This document shows, one piece after another, positions 6,739-14,651 of a stretch of 27,195 bases of DNA. Location of the stretch: positions 1 to 27,195 of the forward strand of contig JAZNGA010000041.1 in NCBI GenBank assembly GCA_045576235.1, written 5' to 3'. Below the pieces are notes generated by a model. The model was not told where the DNA came from, did no database searches, and was given only the letters and a program-made list of their open reading frames with translations. The stretch is from SIG437 sp045576235. Lineage in GTDB: Bacteria > Bacillota > Clostridia > UBA1381 > UBA9506. The number at the start of each line of letters is the position of its first letter. Positions within the stretch are counted from its first letter, which is position 1. Both the position numbers and the translations under genes were made by a program.

Positions 6739-6789
6739 AAAGGGTGAAAACCCATAAATACAAAATAATATAAATGGAGGAAATAAAAA

Positions 6790-6999
6790 ATGGAAAACAG
6801 AGTTACAAAAGACACGATTATCATCGATGTTTTAAGAATGCATGAAGGAACAGCAAAATTCTTCTTTGAAATCGGTATGCATTGTCTTGGATGTCCGTCG
6901 GCAAGCGGCGAGTCAATTGAGGAAGCTTGCGCAGTTCACGGTGAAGATGCTGATGCTTTGGTTGAAAGAATCAATGCTTTCTTAGCTGAAAACGAATAA
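6790..6999 (+). CDS. DUF1858-domain protein (hybrid-cluster-protein-associated redox disulfide type)
   Basis: A 69-residue protein that is a stand-alone DUF1858 domain. Residues 8-67 cover the family, with the conserved IGMHCLGCP motif (C32 and C35), a third Cys at 47, and the acidic helix following it. Family members are thought to form a redox-active disulfide and are often linked to hybrid cluster proteins or other redox enzymes; no such gene is nearby here. GGAGG lies 8 nt before the ATG. A strong terminator follows at 7019-7057. Confidence 0.9.
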   Translation: MENRVTKDTIIIDVLRMHEGTAKFFFEIGMHCLGCPSASGESIEEACAVHGEDADALVERINAFLAENE

Positions 7000-7018
7000 T
7001 CAAAATTTTTAAAATGAG

Positions 7019-7057
7019 ACTGTGGCAAAACAAATGAGTTTTGTCGCAGTTTTTTTC
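7019..7057 (+). terminator. Intrinsic terminator after the DUF1858 gene
   Basis: Arms 7019-7031 and 7038-7050 form a 13-bp stem (two G-U pairs) with a 6-nt loop, followed by seven T. It ends the HAD-DUF1858 transcript. Confidence 0.85.
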
Positions 7058-7145
7058 TGTCTTTTTACCGCAAATTAGGATAATTGCCGTGCATAAGCGT
7101 AAGAATAAATGAAAATGGTGTGATAACAAGAAAGAAGGTTTTTTT

Positions 7146-8129
7146 ATGTGCACGGCGCTATCGATGAATATGGGGGAGAATTATTTTGGGAGAAACCTTG
7201 ATTTTGAGCATGATTTTGGAGAAAAGGTCACTATAACACCCAGAAATTATTGCTTTAAGTTCAGGTGCGGCAAGATTTTAAAAAGCCATTATGCTATTAT
7301 AGGCATGGGGGTTACGCACGAAAACTATCCTCTGTATTTTGATGCAACAAACGAAAAAGGACTTAGCATAGCGGGGCTTAATTTTCCGCATAATGCAGAA
7401 TATTATAAGAGCAGGGAAGGAAAAGACAATGTTGCATCTTTTGAGCTTATTCCGTGGCTTTTAGCAAGTTGCGACAGCGTGGAAAAGGCAAAAGAGCTCC
7501 TTGAAAAAATGAACATAACAAACGAGGCATTTAGCAAAGAGATGAAGCCAACGCCGCTTCATTGGATTATTGCAGATAAAACAAATGCGATAACGGCAGA
7601 GCAGACAAAAGAGGGGCTTATGATATATGAAAATCCTGCAGGAGTTCTTACCAATAATCCGACATTTGATATTAATATGTGGAATTTATCAAACTATATG
7701 TCATGTCAGACGGAGGAGATTGAGAATAAATTTTCTTCTCAGATAGAATTGAGGGCCTATAGCAGAGGAATGGGCGGAATCGGACTTCCGGGAGATTTAT
7801 CTTCTGCTTCCAGATTTGTCAAGACCTGCTTTTTAAAGCTTAATTCAGCGTGGGACAATTCTGAACAGGAAAAGGTCAACCATTTTTTTCACATTTTATA
7901 TTCTGTATATCACCTTAAGGGAAGCGTGAAGGTTTCAGATGAATGGGAAATAACAAACTATTCTTCGTGCTGTAATACTGACCGGGGAATATATTACTAC
8001 ACGACATATGCAAACAGCAGTATAAATGCGGTTGATATGCACGAAGAAAACTTAGACGGAGAGGAGATCATAACATTTGATTTGATAAGAGAGCAGGAAA
8101 TTCACACGATTAATAAAAAAAGAAAATAA
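7146..8129 (+). CDS. Choloylglycine hydrolase family enzyme (bile salt hydrolase-like)
   Basis: A 327-residue Ntn-hydrolase of the choloylglycine hydrolase/penicillin V acylase family. Removing Met1 exposes Cys2, the N-terminal nucleophile. The other active-site residues fit the bile-salt-hydrolase pattern: R16 and D19 (FGRNLDF), N79 (AGLNF), N171 (LTNNPTFD) and R223 (LSSASRF). Length and overall motif order match bile salt hydrolases (about 315-330 residues), so deconjugation of glycine- or taurine-conjugated bile salts in the cytosol is the likely reaction. Penicillin V acylase or N-acyl-homoserine lactone acylase activity is the main alternative. AAGG precedes the ATG. It is a single gene between the terminator at 7057 and the promoter at 8155. 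A gene of this kind points to a gut bacterium. Confidence 0.88.
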   Translation: MCTALSMNMGENYFGRNLDFEHDFGEKVTITPRNYCFKFRCGKILKSHYAIIGMGVTHENYPLYFDATNEKGLSIAGLNFPHNAEYYKSREGKDNVASFELIPWLLASCDSVEKAKELLEKMNITNEAFSKEMKPTPLHWIIADKTNAITAEQTKEGLMIYENPAGVLTNNPTFDINMWNLSNYMSCQTEEIENKFSSQIELRAYSRGMGGIGLPGDLSSASRFVKTCFLKLNSAWDNSEQEKVNHFFHILYSVYHLKGSVKVSDEWEITNYSSCCNTDRGIYYYTTYANSSINAVDMHEENLDGEEIITFDLIREQEIHTINKKRK

Positions 8130-8154
8130 AAGAAAAACAGGGACTATTTTTGTG

Positions 8155-8183
8155 TTGACAAAGCGGAGATAATATGCTATAAT
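8155..8183 (+). promoter_or_regulatory. Consensus sigma-A promoter of the structured RNA
   Basis: TTGACA (8155-8160) and TATAAT (8178-8183) with a 17-bp spacer: a perfect consensus promoter. The predicted start at G8190 is the first base before the closing stem of the RNA below, which supports both calls. Confidence 0.9.
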
Positions 8184-8189
8184 TTGTTC

Positions 8190-8460
8190 GTCTCAATCGG
8201 AAAGAGTTTTCCGAAGCAAGATATATGACCGCTGATAATATATCAGCCAAGGCCATGCGGACAGCCGGGTCAAATGCCGAAAACCGTGAAAGCGGTTGGC
8301 AACTTCTGTTGCCTTATTGATTGAGTTAAAAGCTCAAGTTTTATAAGTTGGTTACTATAAACCGATGCCGGGCGGCATAAACTTGTGAAATGGTCAATAA
8401 GAGTGGTAAAAGTAATCTTTGCTATATAAACTCTAAACCCATTGAGATGCGATTTTTTTA
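8190..8460 (+). ncRNA. Highly structured RNA of unidentified class upstream of potABCD
   Basis: About 270 nt without a credible ORF. The ends pair: TCTCAAT (8191-8197) with ATTGAGA (8441-8447), followed by seven T (8453-8459), which suggests a discrete RNA with its own 3' end. Internal stems that pair perfectly are 8197-8203/8208-8214 (its first base competes with the closing stem), 8231-8237/8241-8247, 8282-8286/8293-8297, 8298-8303/8308-8313, 8314-8320/8394-8400 (a long-range helix), 8321-8325/8333-8337 and 8365-8369/8374-8378. I do not see the conserved cores of tmRNA, RNase P RNA, SRP RNA, T-box, SAM, glycine, lysine, cobalamin, TPP or ydaO riboswitches. The raiA RNA class is a candidate only because of lineage, size and the independent promoter-terminator layout. 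It could be a free small RNA or a cis-acting leader for the polyamine transporter genes. Confidence 0.75.
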
Positions 8461-8469
8461 TAACCTTCG

Positions 8470-8478
8470 TGGGATAAT
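8470..8478 (+). promoter_or_regulatory. Possible extended -10 promoter for potABCD
   Basis: TG, one base, then GATAAT (8473-8478) is an extended -10 pattern with no good -35 box. If used, transcription would start near 8485, and the first structure in the pot leader would be the terminator hairpin at 8494. Confidence 0.3.
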
Positions 8479-8493
8479 TTTCGTTTTCTGCAA

Positions 8494-8529
8494 GTGATAT
8501 GCTGCAACGCGCAGTGTATCACTTTTTTT
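8494..8529 (+). terminator. Terminator/attenuator in the leader just before potA
   Basis: Arms GTGATA (8494-8499) and TATCAC (8517-8522) plus an inner CTGC/GCAG stem (8502-8505 and 8511-8514) are followed by seven T (8523-8529). The hairpin ends 26 nt before the potA start codon and 16 nt before its Shine-Dalgarno, so potABCD can be expressed only by readthrough or antitermination, unless a promoter is hidden in the last 26 bases. Confidence 0.8.
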
Positions 8530-8555
8530 GTTTGTGGAAGGAAAAGGGGGAGGAA

Positions 8556-9668
8556 ATGAAAAAGATTATTGAACTTAAAAACATATCAAAGGGCTTTGAC
8601 GGAGAAGGTGTTTTAGATAATATCAGTCTTGATATTTTCGATAACGAATTTATCACTCTGCTTGGCCCGTCGGGTTGCGGAAAGACAACGCTTCTCAGAA
8701 TGATTGGCGGATTTGAACAGCCCGATGAGGGAGATATTATGTTTTTGGGAGAAAGAATTAATGACACGCCTCCTCACAAAAGAGATGTTAACACGGTGTT
8801 CCAGAAATATGCTCTTTTTCCGCACCTTAATGTGTTTGAAAATGTGGCGTTTCCTTTGCGCGAGCGAAAAGTGCCGAAGGCGGAGATAAAAGAAAAGGTC
8901 GAAAGTATGTTAGACCTTGTTATGCTTGGAAGCTTTGCAAAACGCAGTGTGACAAGTCTTTCAGGCGGTCAGCAACAGCGTGTCGCAATAGCTCGTGCGC
9001 TTATTAATCGTCCGCAGGTTCTGCTTTTAGATGAGCCTTTGGGGGCTCTTGATTTAAAGCTTCGAAAGGACATGCAGCAGGAACTCAAAAAAATTCAGAA
9101 GACAACGGGCATAACATTTGTTTTTGTAACGCACGACCAGGAGGAAGCCTTAAGCATGTCTGACACAATAGTTGTGCTTAATGAAGGCAGAATTCAGCAG
9201 ATAGGCACTCCGTTAGACATTTATAATGAGCCTGAAAATGCGTTTGTTGCAGATTTTATCGGTGAAAGCAACATAATAGACGGAATAATGCTTGAAAACT
9301 ATAAGGTCAGCTTTTCGGGGCATATTTTCAGGTGCCTTGATAAAGGCTTTGCCGATGGCGAGTCGGTTGATGTTGTGGTGCGTCCTGAAGATGTTGACAT
9401 TGTCCCACATGAAAAAGGAGAGATTTCGGGCGTCGTCACTCAGGTTACATTTATGGGCGTACATAATGAAATTATCGTCGATGTCGGCGGCTTTAAATGG
9501 ATGATTCAGACAACTGATTCAGCCAGTGTCGGACAGCGCATAGGAATATCTTTAGAGCCTGATGCTATTCATATCATGAAAAAATCAAAATATTCAGGAA
9601 TGTTCGGAGACTATTCTTCCTATTCAAATGAGCTTGATGAGCTTTCTGATGCAGGAGGTGACGAATAG
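8556..9668 (+). CDS. potA: Spermidine/putrescine ABC transporter ATP-binding protein PotA
   Basis: A 370-residue ABC ATPase that powers polyamine import. The nucleotide-binding domain shows Walker A GPSGCGKT (37-44), the Q-loop Q83, signature LSGGQ (135-139), Walker B LLLDEP with D159 and E160, and the switch H193 (THDQEE). A C-terminal TOBE-like domain (about 275-350) follows, as in PotA and other importer ATPases. The start is ATG 8556 with a strong GGGGGAGGA site; the reading frame extends upstream, but that part runs through the terminator hairpin. The stop is 2 bases before potB. The polyamine assignment rests on the full potABCD set and on the PotD-like binding protein. Confidence 0.93.
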   Translation: MKKIIELKNISKGFDGEGVLDNISLDIFDNEFITLLGPSGCGKTTLLRMIGGFEQPDEGDIMFLGERINDTPPHKRDVNTVFQKYALFPHLNVFENVAFPLRERKVPKAEIKEKVESMLDLVMLGSFAKRSVTSLSGGQQQRVAIARALINRPQVLLLDEPLGALDLKLRKDMQQELKKIQKTTGITFVFVTHDQEEALSMSDTIVVLNEGRIQQIGTPLDIYNEPENAFVADFIGESNIIDGIMLENYKVSFSGHIFRCLDKGFADGESVDVVVRPEDVDIVPHEKGEISGVVTQVTFMGVHNEIIVDVGGFKWMIQTTDSASVGQRIGISLEPDAIHIMKKSKYSGMFGDYSSYSNELDELSDAGGDE

Positions 9669-9670
9669 GG

Positions 9671-10549
9671 ATGCAAAAAAAAGTGAAAAGAAAATGCGGC
9701 GGAGCCTTGGCTTTAGCACCGTATTCGCTTTGGTCTATAGTTTTTATTGCAGTTCCGATTATATTCGTTGCCTATTATGCCTTTACCGACACAGATTTTC
9801 GTTTTACAACTGAAAATATAACAAGATTTTTTACAGCAACAAGCAACTTAAAAGAAGATGACGGAACTATGCGGGAGGTCCACACTTATCTCGTGATTTT
9901 TATGCGCTCATTAAAGCTTGCGGCAATTTCAACTTTAATTTGCCTTTTGATGGGCTATCCGATGGCATATATTATGGCAAGAGCAAATGCGCGAACCCAG
10001 AAGACTCTCGTGACGCTTATAATGATTCCTATGTGGATGAATTTTTTGATTCGTACATATGCCTGGATGACAATTCTGCAGGACACGGGGATTTTGAACG
10101 GAATGCTAAAGTTTATCGGTTATGGACCTTTGCACATTATAGGCACAGAAACAGCAGTTATAATTGGCATGGTTTACGATTATTTTCCCTATATGATTCT
10201 TCCGATTTACTCTATTATGGCGAAAATGGATTTAAAGCTTTTAGAGGCGGCGCGTGATCTCGGATGCAATAGCTTTGCTGTTTTAAGACGCGTTATTTTT
10301 CCGCTCAGCCTTCCCGGTGTGATTTCGGGAACAACTATGGTATTGATTCCTTCAATAAGCACATTTTATATATCACAAAAGCTTGGTAATGGAAAATTCT
10401 TTTTAATTGGTGATGCAATTGAGGGGCAATATATCGCAAACAATCTCCATTTTGCCGCAGCTATAGCATTTATTCTCATGGTTATTTTGCTTGTGTGCAT
10501 GGGGCTATTTAAATATCTGACGGCAAAGTTTATTTATGGGGGTGAGTAA
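9671..10549 (+). CDS. potB: Spermidine/putrescine ABC transporter permease PotB
   Basis: A 292-residue inner-membrane permease with about six transmembrane segments. The EAA coupling loop that contacts PotA is visible near 198-217 (LLEAARDLGCNSFAVLRRVI, then FPLSLPG). GGAGGTGA precedes the ATG and lies inside the end of potA, so translation is coupled. It pairs with PotC to form the pore. The N-terminus (KVKRKCGGALALAPYSLW) is the typical positively charged start of this family. Confidence 0.93.
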   Translation: MQKKVKRKCGGALALAPYSLWSIVFIAVPIIFVAYYAFTDTDFRFTTENITRFFTATSNLKEDDGTMREVHTYLVIFMRSLKLAAISTLICLLMGYPMAYIMARANARTQKTLVTLIMIPMWMNFLIRTYAWMTILQDTGILNGMLKFIGYGPLHIIGTETAVIIGMVYDYFPYMILPIYSIMAKMDLKLLEAARDLGCNSFAVLRRVIFPLSLPGVISGTTMVLIPSISTFYISQKLGNGKFFLIGDAIEGQYIANNLHFAAAIAFILMVILLVCMGLFKYLTAKFIYGGE

Positions 10550-10550
10550 T

Positions 10551-11375
10551 ATGAAGTTATCATCTAAAGTATATACGGCTCTGATCTTTGTTTTTCTGTT
10601 TGCTCCCATTATCATATTGCTCTTGTTTTCTTTTAATGAGTCAAAGAGCCTGTCGGTCTTTTCGGGCTTTTCGCTTAAATGGTATGAAGAATTAGCGGGC
10701 GACAGAAGCACGCTTGAAGCCGTGAAAAACACAGTTGTTTTAGCTTTTTTAGCAATGATAATTTCAACTGTTATGGGCACGGCGGCAGCCTTTGGAATTC
10801 AGAAAATTAAAAGAGAATGGACAAAAATGCTTTTAAATTCGGTGACAAACATTCCTATGATTAACCCTGACATAATAACCGGTATATCAATGATGCTTGT
10901 GTTTGTTTTTGTGGGGAGAATGTTTGGAGCGGCGACCAGTCTTAATTTCTGGACAATTCTTATAGCCCACATAACATTCTGCCTGCCATATGTGATTTTT
11001 CAGGTTTTGCCGAAATTGCAGCAGATGGATGGCTCTCTTGTTGAGGCGGCTCAGGATTTGGGGTGCACGCCCTTTAAAGCGTTTTTCAAGGTGACGCTTC
11101 CTGAAATTCTTCCGGGAATTATAACGGGTGCAATAATGGCATTTACTCTGTCGCTTGATGATTTTGTTATAAGTTATTTTACATCGGGGAACGATTTTCA
11201 GACGCTCCCGATTCGAATTTACGGCATGACAAAAAAGACGGTTACGCCGAAAATGTATGCCCTAGCGACAATTATTTTCTTTGTCACACTTACGCTTTTG
11301 CTTATCAGCAACATTGTTGATAATGAAGATTTCAGAAAGCTTAAGGAAAAAAGAAAAAAAAGATGTAGCAAATAA
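10551..11375 (+). CDS. potC: Spermidine/putrescine ABC transporter permease PotC
   Basis: A 274-residue permease with six predicted transmembrane segments and the EAA loop (LVEAAQDLGCTPFKAFFKVT, then LPEILPG). The sequence LSLDDFVISYF near the C-terminal third is a PotC hallmark. The start at 10551 was chosen over an in-frame ATG 15 bases earlier because GGGGGTGAG sits correctly before 10551 and the earlier ATG would overlap it. It begins 1 base after the potB stop. Confidence 0.93.
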   Translation: MKLSSKVYTALIFVFLFAPIIILLLFSFNESKSLSVFSGFSLKWYEELAGDRSTLEAVKNTVVLAFLAMIISTVMGTAAAFGIQKIKREWTKMLLNSVTNIPMINPDIITGISMMLVFVFVGRMFGAATSLNFWTILIAHITFCLPYVIFQVLPKLQQMDGSLVEAAQDLGCTPFKAFFKVTLPEILPGIITGAIMAFTLSLDDFVISYFTSGNDFQTLPIRIYGMTKKTVTPKMYALATIIFFVTLTLLLISNIVDNEDFRKLKEKRKKRCSK

Positions 11376-11389
11376 AGGAGGAAATTATA

Positions 11390-12502
11390 ATGATAAAAAA
11401 GATGACGGCAGTTTTTGTTTCTATGCTTGTTTTGTGCGCTGTATGCCTGACAGGTTGTGGCGGAGAAGAAACTCTCACCTTAAATGTTTATAACTGGGGT
11501 GAATATATTTCAGACGGCAGTGAAGGAAGCTTTGACACAATTTTAGAATTTGAAAAGTGGTATGAAGAAACATATGGCACTCGTGTTAAAGTTAATTATA
11601 CAACATTTGCTTCAAATGAGGATATGTATAGTAAAATTTCTTCAGGAGCAGTGAGCTATGATGTTATAATTCCTTCTGATTATATGATTGCGCGAATGGC
11701 AGAGGAAAATCTTCTTCTTCCTTTGAATTATGACAACATTCCTAATTATCAATATATTGACGAAGACTTTAAAGGGCTTTACTACGATGCTGAAGGAAAA
11801 TACACAGTTCCCTATGCTTATGGAATTATCGGCGTAATTTATAATGCCAATGAGGTTTCGGCAGATGACGCTAATGACTGGGAGCTTCTTTGGAACGAAA
11901 AATATGCAGACAAGATTTTGCAGTTTAACAACTCGCGAGATGCTTTCGGTATGGCAATGTATAAGCTTGGTCTTGACATTAACTCGGAGGATAAAGCTGT
12001 CTGGGATGCAGCATTTGATGAGCTGATGATTCAGCGCCCGCTCGTTTATAGTTTCGTTATGGACGAAATCTATAATATGATGGAGTCGGGAGAAGCGGCA
12101 ATCGGTGCATATTATGCAGGAGACTATTTCACGATGAAAGATAATCAGGCAGAAAATGTTGATCTTAAGTTCTACTATCCGGAGCGCACAAACTATTATG
12201 TGGATGCTATGTGCATTCCTTCTTGCTGTGAAAATAAAGAGCTTGCGGAAATATTCATAAACTATATGCTCTCTAGTGAGCCTGCAGTCGCAAACGCTGT
12301 ATATACTTATTATGCTTCGCCTAATAGTCTCGTTTATGAAAATGAAGACTACATTGAAGAAATGGGCGAGGAGGCAATGGAAGTTCTCTATGAGAGAGCA
12401 GGAGACTTTGCTTTAAATTATGACAAGAATGCTTATCATAACTTAAAGCCTGAGACGCTTGACTACATAAACAGCCTTTGGGAATCATTAAAAATTAATT
12501 AG
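11390..12502 (+). CDS. potD: Spermidine/putrescine-binding lipoprotein PotD
   Basis: A 370-residue extracytoplasmic solute-binding protein. The N-terminus is a lipoprotein signal peptide (MIKKMTAVF start, hydrophobic core, lipobox LTGC with C23), so the mature protein is anchored to the outer face of the membrane. The mature part opens with LNVYNWGEYIS, the characteristic start of the PotD/PotF family, and has the conserved DVIIPSDYM and YAYGIIGVIYN regions. GGAGG lies 8 nt before the ATG. It captures polyamines and passes them to PotBC. It is the last gene of the operon, ending just before the palindromic terminator at 12508. Confidence 0.94.
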   Translation: MIKKMTAVFVSMLVLCAVCLTGCGGEETLTLNVYNWGEYISDGSEGSFDTILEFEKWYEETYGTRVKVNYTTFASNEDMYSKISSGAVSYDVIIPSDYMIARMAEENLLLPLNYDNIPNYQYIDEDFKGLYYDAEGKYTVPYAYGIIGVIYNANEVSADDANDWELLWNEKYADKILQFNNSRDAFGMAMYKLGLDINSEDKAVWDAAFDELMIQRPLVYSFVMDEIYNMMESGEAAIGAYYAGDYFTMKDNQAENVDLKFYYPERTNYYVDAMCIPSCCENKELAEIFINYMLSSEPAVANAVYTYYASPNSLVYENEDYIEEMGEEAMEVLYERAGDFALNYDKNAYHNLKPETLDYINSLWESLKIN

Positions 12503-12507
12503 CAGAG

Positions 12508-12559
12508 TTAATAAAAACAAAAAACCTTGGAAATTTCCAAGGTTTTTTGTTTTTATTAA
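12508..12559. terminator. 52-bp perfect palindrome: bidirectional terminator between potD and the ABC-F gene
   Basis: The two halves of 12508-12559 are exact complements around GGAAA|TTTCC. The core AACCTTGG/CCAAGGTT is flanked by A-rich and T-rich arms, so it terminates both the potABCD transcript and the convergent ABC-F transcript. The ABC-F stop codon (12556-12558) lies inside it. Confidence 0.9.
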
Positions 12560-14481
12560 AGCGTTTCGTTTATTTCTGTTAAACTTTCTTCCGTCTCTTC
12601 CCACAGCTCATATAAGGCTTTTAGCTCATTATTCATTTTTTCTATTGCTTCTGTCAGCTCTGCTGCTTTAACATAGTCAGAAGAAACTTCGGGAGAAAGA
12701 AGCTGAGTCTCAAGAGCTTTGATTTTTTCTTCGAGCTCATTTATCTCATGTTCTGTTCTTAAAAGGGAATTTTTGAGCTTTCTTATCAGCGCTTCGCGCT
12801 CTTTTTTTTCTTTATATGACAAAGCGGCTTCGTTTTTATAAGCCCCCTTTTCACCTTCGTTTGATTGAGAATGTTGTTTTTCTGATTTTTTTTGCAAAAA
12901 ATAGTCAAAATTTCCGTGATATGATATAACATTTTTTTCTTCCATCGATAAAATACGCATGGCGAGCTTGTTCATGAAATATCTGTCGTGGGAAACGGCT
13001 AAAATTGTGCCTTCATAGTTTAACAAGGCATCTTCAAGCATCTCTCTTGAGGCAATGTCCAAATGGTTTGTCGGCTCGTCTAAAAGAAGGAAATTTGCAC
13101 CTGAAAGCATAAGCTTTAAAAGAAGAACTCTTGCGCGCTCGCCACCTGAAAGAGTGCTGATTGTTTTAAAGACATCATCGCCGAAAAAAAGAAAAGCAGC
13201 TAAAGCATTTCTTATTTCCGTCTGTGTCTTTTTCGGAAATGAATCAGCAATTTCCTCAAAAATTGTTTTTGTTTCCCGAAGGCTTCCCTGAGTCTGGTCA
13301 TAGTAGCCAATATCAACGCAGGAGCCAAGCTTTATCTCTCCGTCTGTTTGTTCATAGATGCCATTAATGATTTTAAAAAGCGTTGTTTTACCACAGCCGT
13401 TAGCGCCAGTTAAAAAAACCTTTTCGCCTTTTCTGATGTGAAGGTTGGCATTTTCGAAAAGGGGAGAAGCTGAAAAAGACATGGAAAGTCCATTTGCTAA
13501 AACAACATCATTTCCGCTTTCTCTTTTTAATCCAAACTCAAAACGAATGGTCTTTTCTTCGTCGGGTGGTTTTATGAGACCTTCTTTTAGCTTATCAACA
13601 GCCTTTTGCTTGCTTTCTGCCCTTTTGACGCTTTTTTCTTTGTTCCATCGTCGTTGCTCTGTTATAACAGCCTCCAATCGCTCAATTTCCTTTTGAGTGT
13701 TTTCATAGGCTCTCTTCAGCGTCTTTTCGCGCTCTTTTTTAATTTCTAAATGTCTTGTGTAATTTCCTTCATATGTCGTCAGCGTCTCGTTTGAAATTTC
13801 AAATGTTCTGTTTGTGACCTGATCTAAAAAATATCTATCGTGGGAAATTATGAGGACAGCACATTTTTGTTCCTTTAAAAACCCTTCAAGCCATCGTGAA
13901 GCTTCCAAATCAAGATGGTTCGTCGGCTCGTCAAGCATGAGGAGGTCAGCGCCTTCTAAAAGCACCTTAGAAAGACAGACGCGGGTTTTTTGTCCGCCTG
14001 ATAAGTCGTTGAAATTCATGGAAAGCTCTTCTTCTGAAAAGCCAAGACCCAAGAGAGCAGAACGAGCGCGGCTCTTATATGTGTAGCCGCCTGCTTTTTC
14101 ATAATAATCATTCAAAGTCTGCTGTTTTTTTATGAGCTCATTTGTGTTAAGAGGTGAACCTTCAAGCAAAGAATTTATTTCAAAAAGCTCATCTTCTGTC
14201 TTTTTTAAGTGCTGGAAGACGGAAAGAACCTCTTCCAAAACAGTCTTGTCTGATTTTAAATTTGTCTGCTGCTCTAAGTGGGCGATGCGGATGTCTTTGT
14301 TTTTATAGACATTCCCTGAAAAATCTATCTCATCCAAAATGATTTTAAAAAGAGTTGTTTTACCACATCCGTTTGACCCGACCAGACCTATTTTGTCATT
14401 TTCTGCAACAGAAAAAGACACATCTTTAAACAAAATGCGCTCGGAAAAAGACTTTTCAATTTTTGATAATGATAAAAGCAT
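12556..14481 (-). CDS. ABC-F family ATPase (YdiF/Uup-like)
   Basis: A 641-residue soluble protein with two ABC domains in tandem and no membrane segments, as in ABC-F translation factors. Domain 1 has Walker A GSNGCGKT, signature LSGGQKTR and LMLDEPTNHLD. Domain 2 has GANGCGKT, LSGGERAR and LLLDEPTNHLD. The inter-domain linker is charged and helical, and the C-terminal 90 residues are a long coiled coil, matching the length and layout of Bacillus YdiF. Members bind the ribosome E site to rescue stalls or protect from antibiotics; which applies here cannot be read from the sequence. The ATG at 14481 is preferred over upstream TTG and GTG codons because GGGTGA precedes it and the promoter start lies near the TTG. 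Confidence 0.88.
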   Translation of the reverse strand: MLLSLSKIEKSFSERILFKDVSFSVAENDKIGLVGSNGCGKTTLFKIILDEIDFSGNVYKNKDIRIAHLEQQTNLKSDKTVLEEVLSVFQHLKKTEDELFEINSLLEGSPLNTNELIKKQQTLNDYYEKAGGYTYKSRARSALLGLGFSEEELSMNFNDLSGGQKTRVCLSKVLLEGADLLMLDEPTNHLDLEASRWLEGFLKEQKCAVLIISHDRYFLDQVTNRTFEISNETLTTYEGNYTRHLEIKKEREKTLKRAYENTQKEIERLEAVITEQRRWNKEKSVKRAESKQKAVDKLKEGLIKPPDEEKTIRFEFGLKRESGNDVVLANGLSMSFSASPLFENANLHIRKGEKVFLTGANGCGKTTLFKIINGIYEQTDGEIKLGSCVDIGYYDQTQGSLRETKTIFEEIADSFPKKTQTEIRNALAAFLFFGDDVFKTISTLSGGERARVLLLKLMLSGANFLLLDEPTNHLDIASREMLEDALLNYEGTILAVSHDRYFMNKLAMRILSMEEKNVISYHGNFDYFLQKKSEKQHSQSNEGEKGAYKNEAALSYKEKKEREALIRKLKNSLLRTEHEINELEEKIKALETQLLSPEVSSDYVKAAELTEAIEKMNNELKALYELWEETEESLTEINETL

Positions 14482-14498
14482 TTTTTTCACCCGCAAAA

Positions 14499-14527
14499 AT
14501 TATAGCATGAGCAAAAATTTTTGTCAA
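14499..14527 (-). promoter_or_regulatory. Consensus promoter of the ABC-F gene
   Basis: On the minus strand, TTGACA (14522-14527) and TATAAT (14499-14504) with a 17-bp spacer form a perfect sigma-A promoter. The expected start, about 7 bases downstream, leaves only about 11 nt before the ATG, so the mRNA has an extremely short leader containing just the GGGTGA site. Confidence 0.85.
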
Positions 14528-14651
14528 GCAAGGCAAGCTTTTTAAGTTATGGATAAAAATAAAACTTTTTATAATATTTTAAGAAAACTGTCAATAATAT
14601 ATTTATATGGAAAATAAAAAAGGAAGAAGGATAGAATTGGCAGAGGATAAA

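Noticed and set aside
8190..8460. T-box, SAM, lysine, glycine or other known riboswitch; tmRNA, RNase P RNA or SRP RNA
   Set aside because: None of the conserved core sequences of these classes could be found by eye, and the downstream genes do not suggest them.
8499..8555. Upstream start for potA at 8499
   Set aside because: The extra 19 codons run through the terminator hairpin and its T-run; the GGGGGAGGA site supports the start at 8556.
14482..14496. TTG or GTG start for the ABC-F protein
   Set aside because: They lie at or beside the predicted transcription start, while the ATG at 14481 has a proper GGGTGA site.
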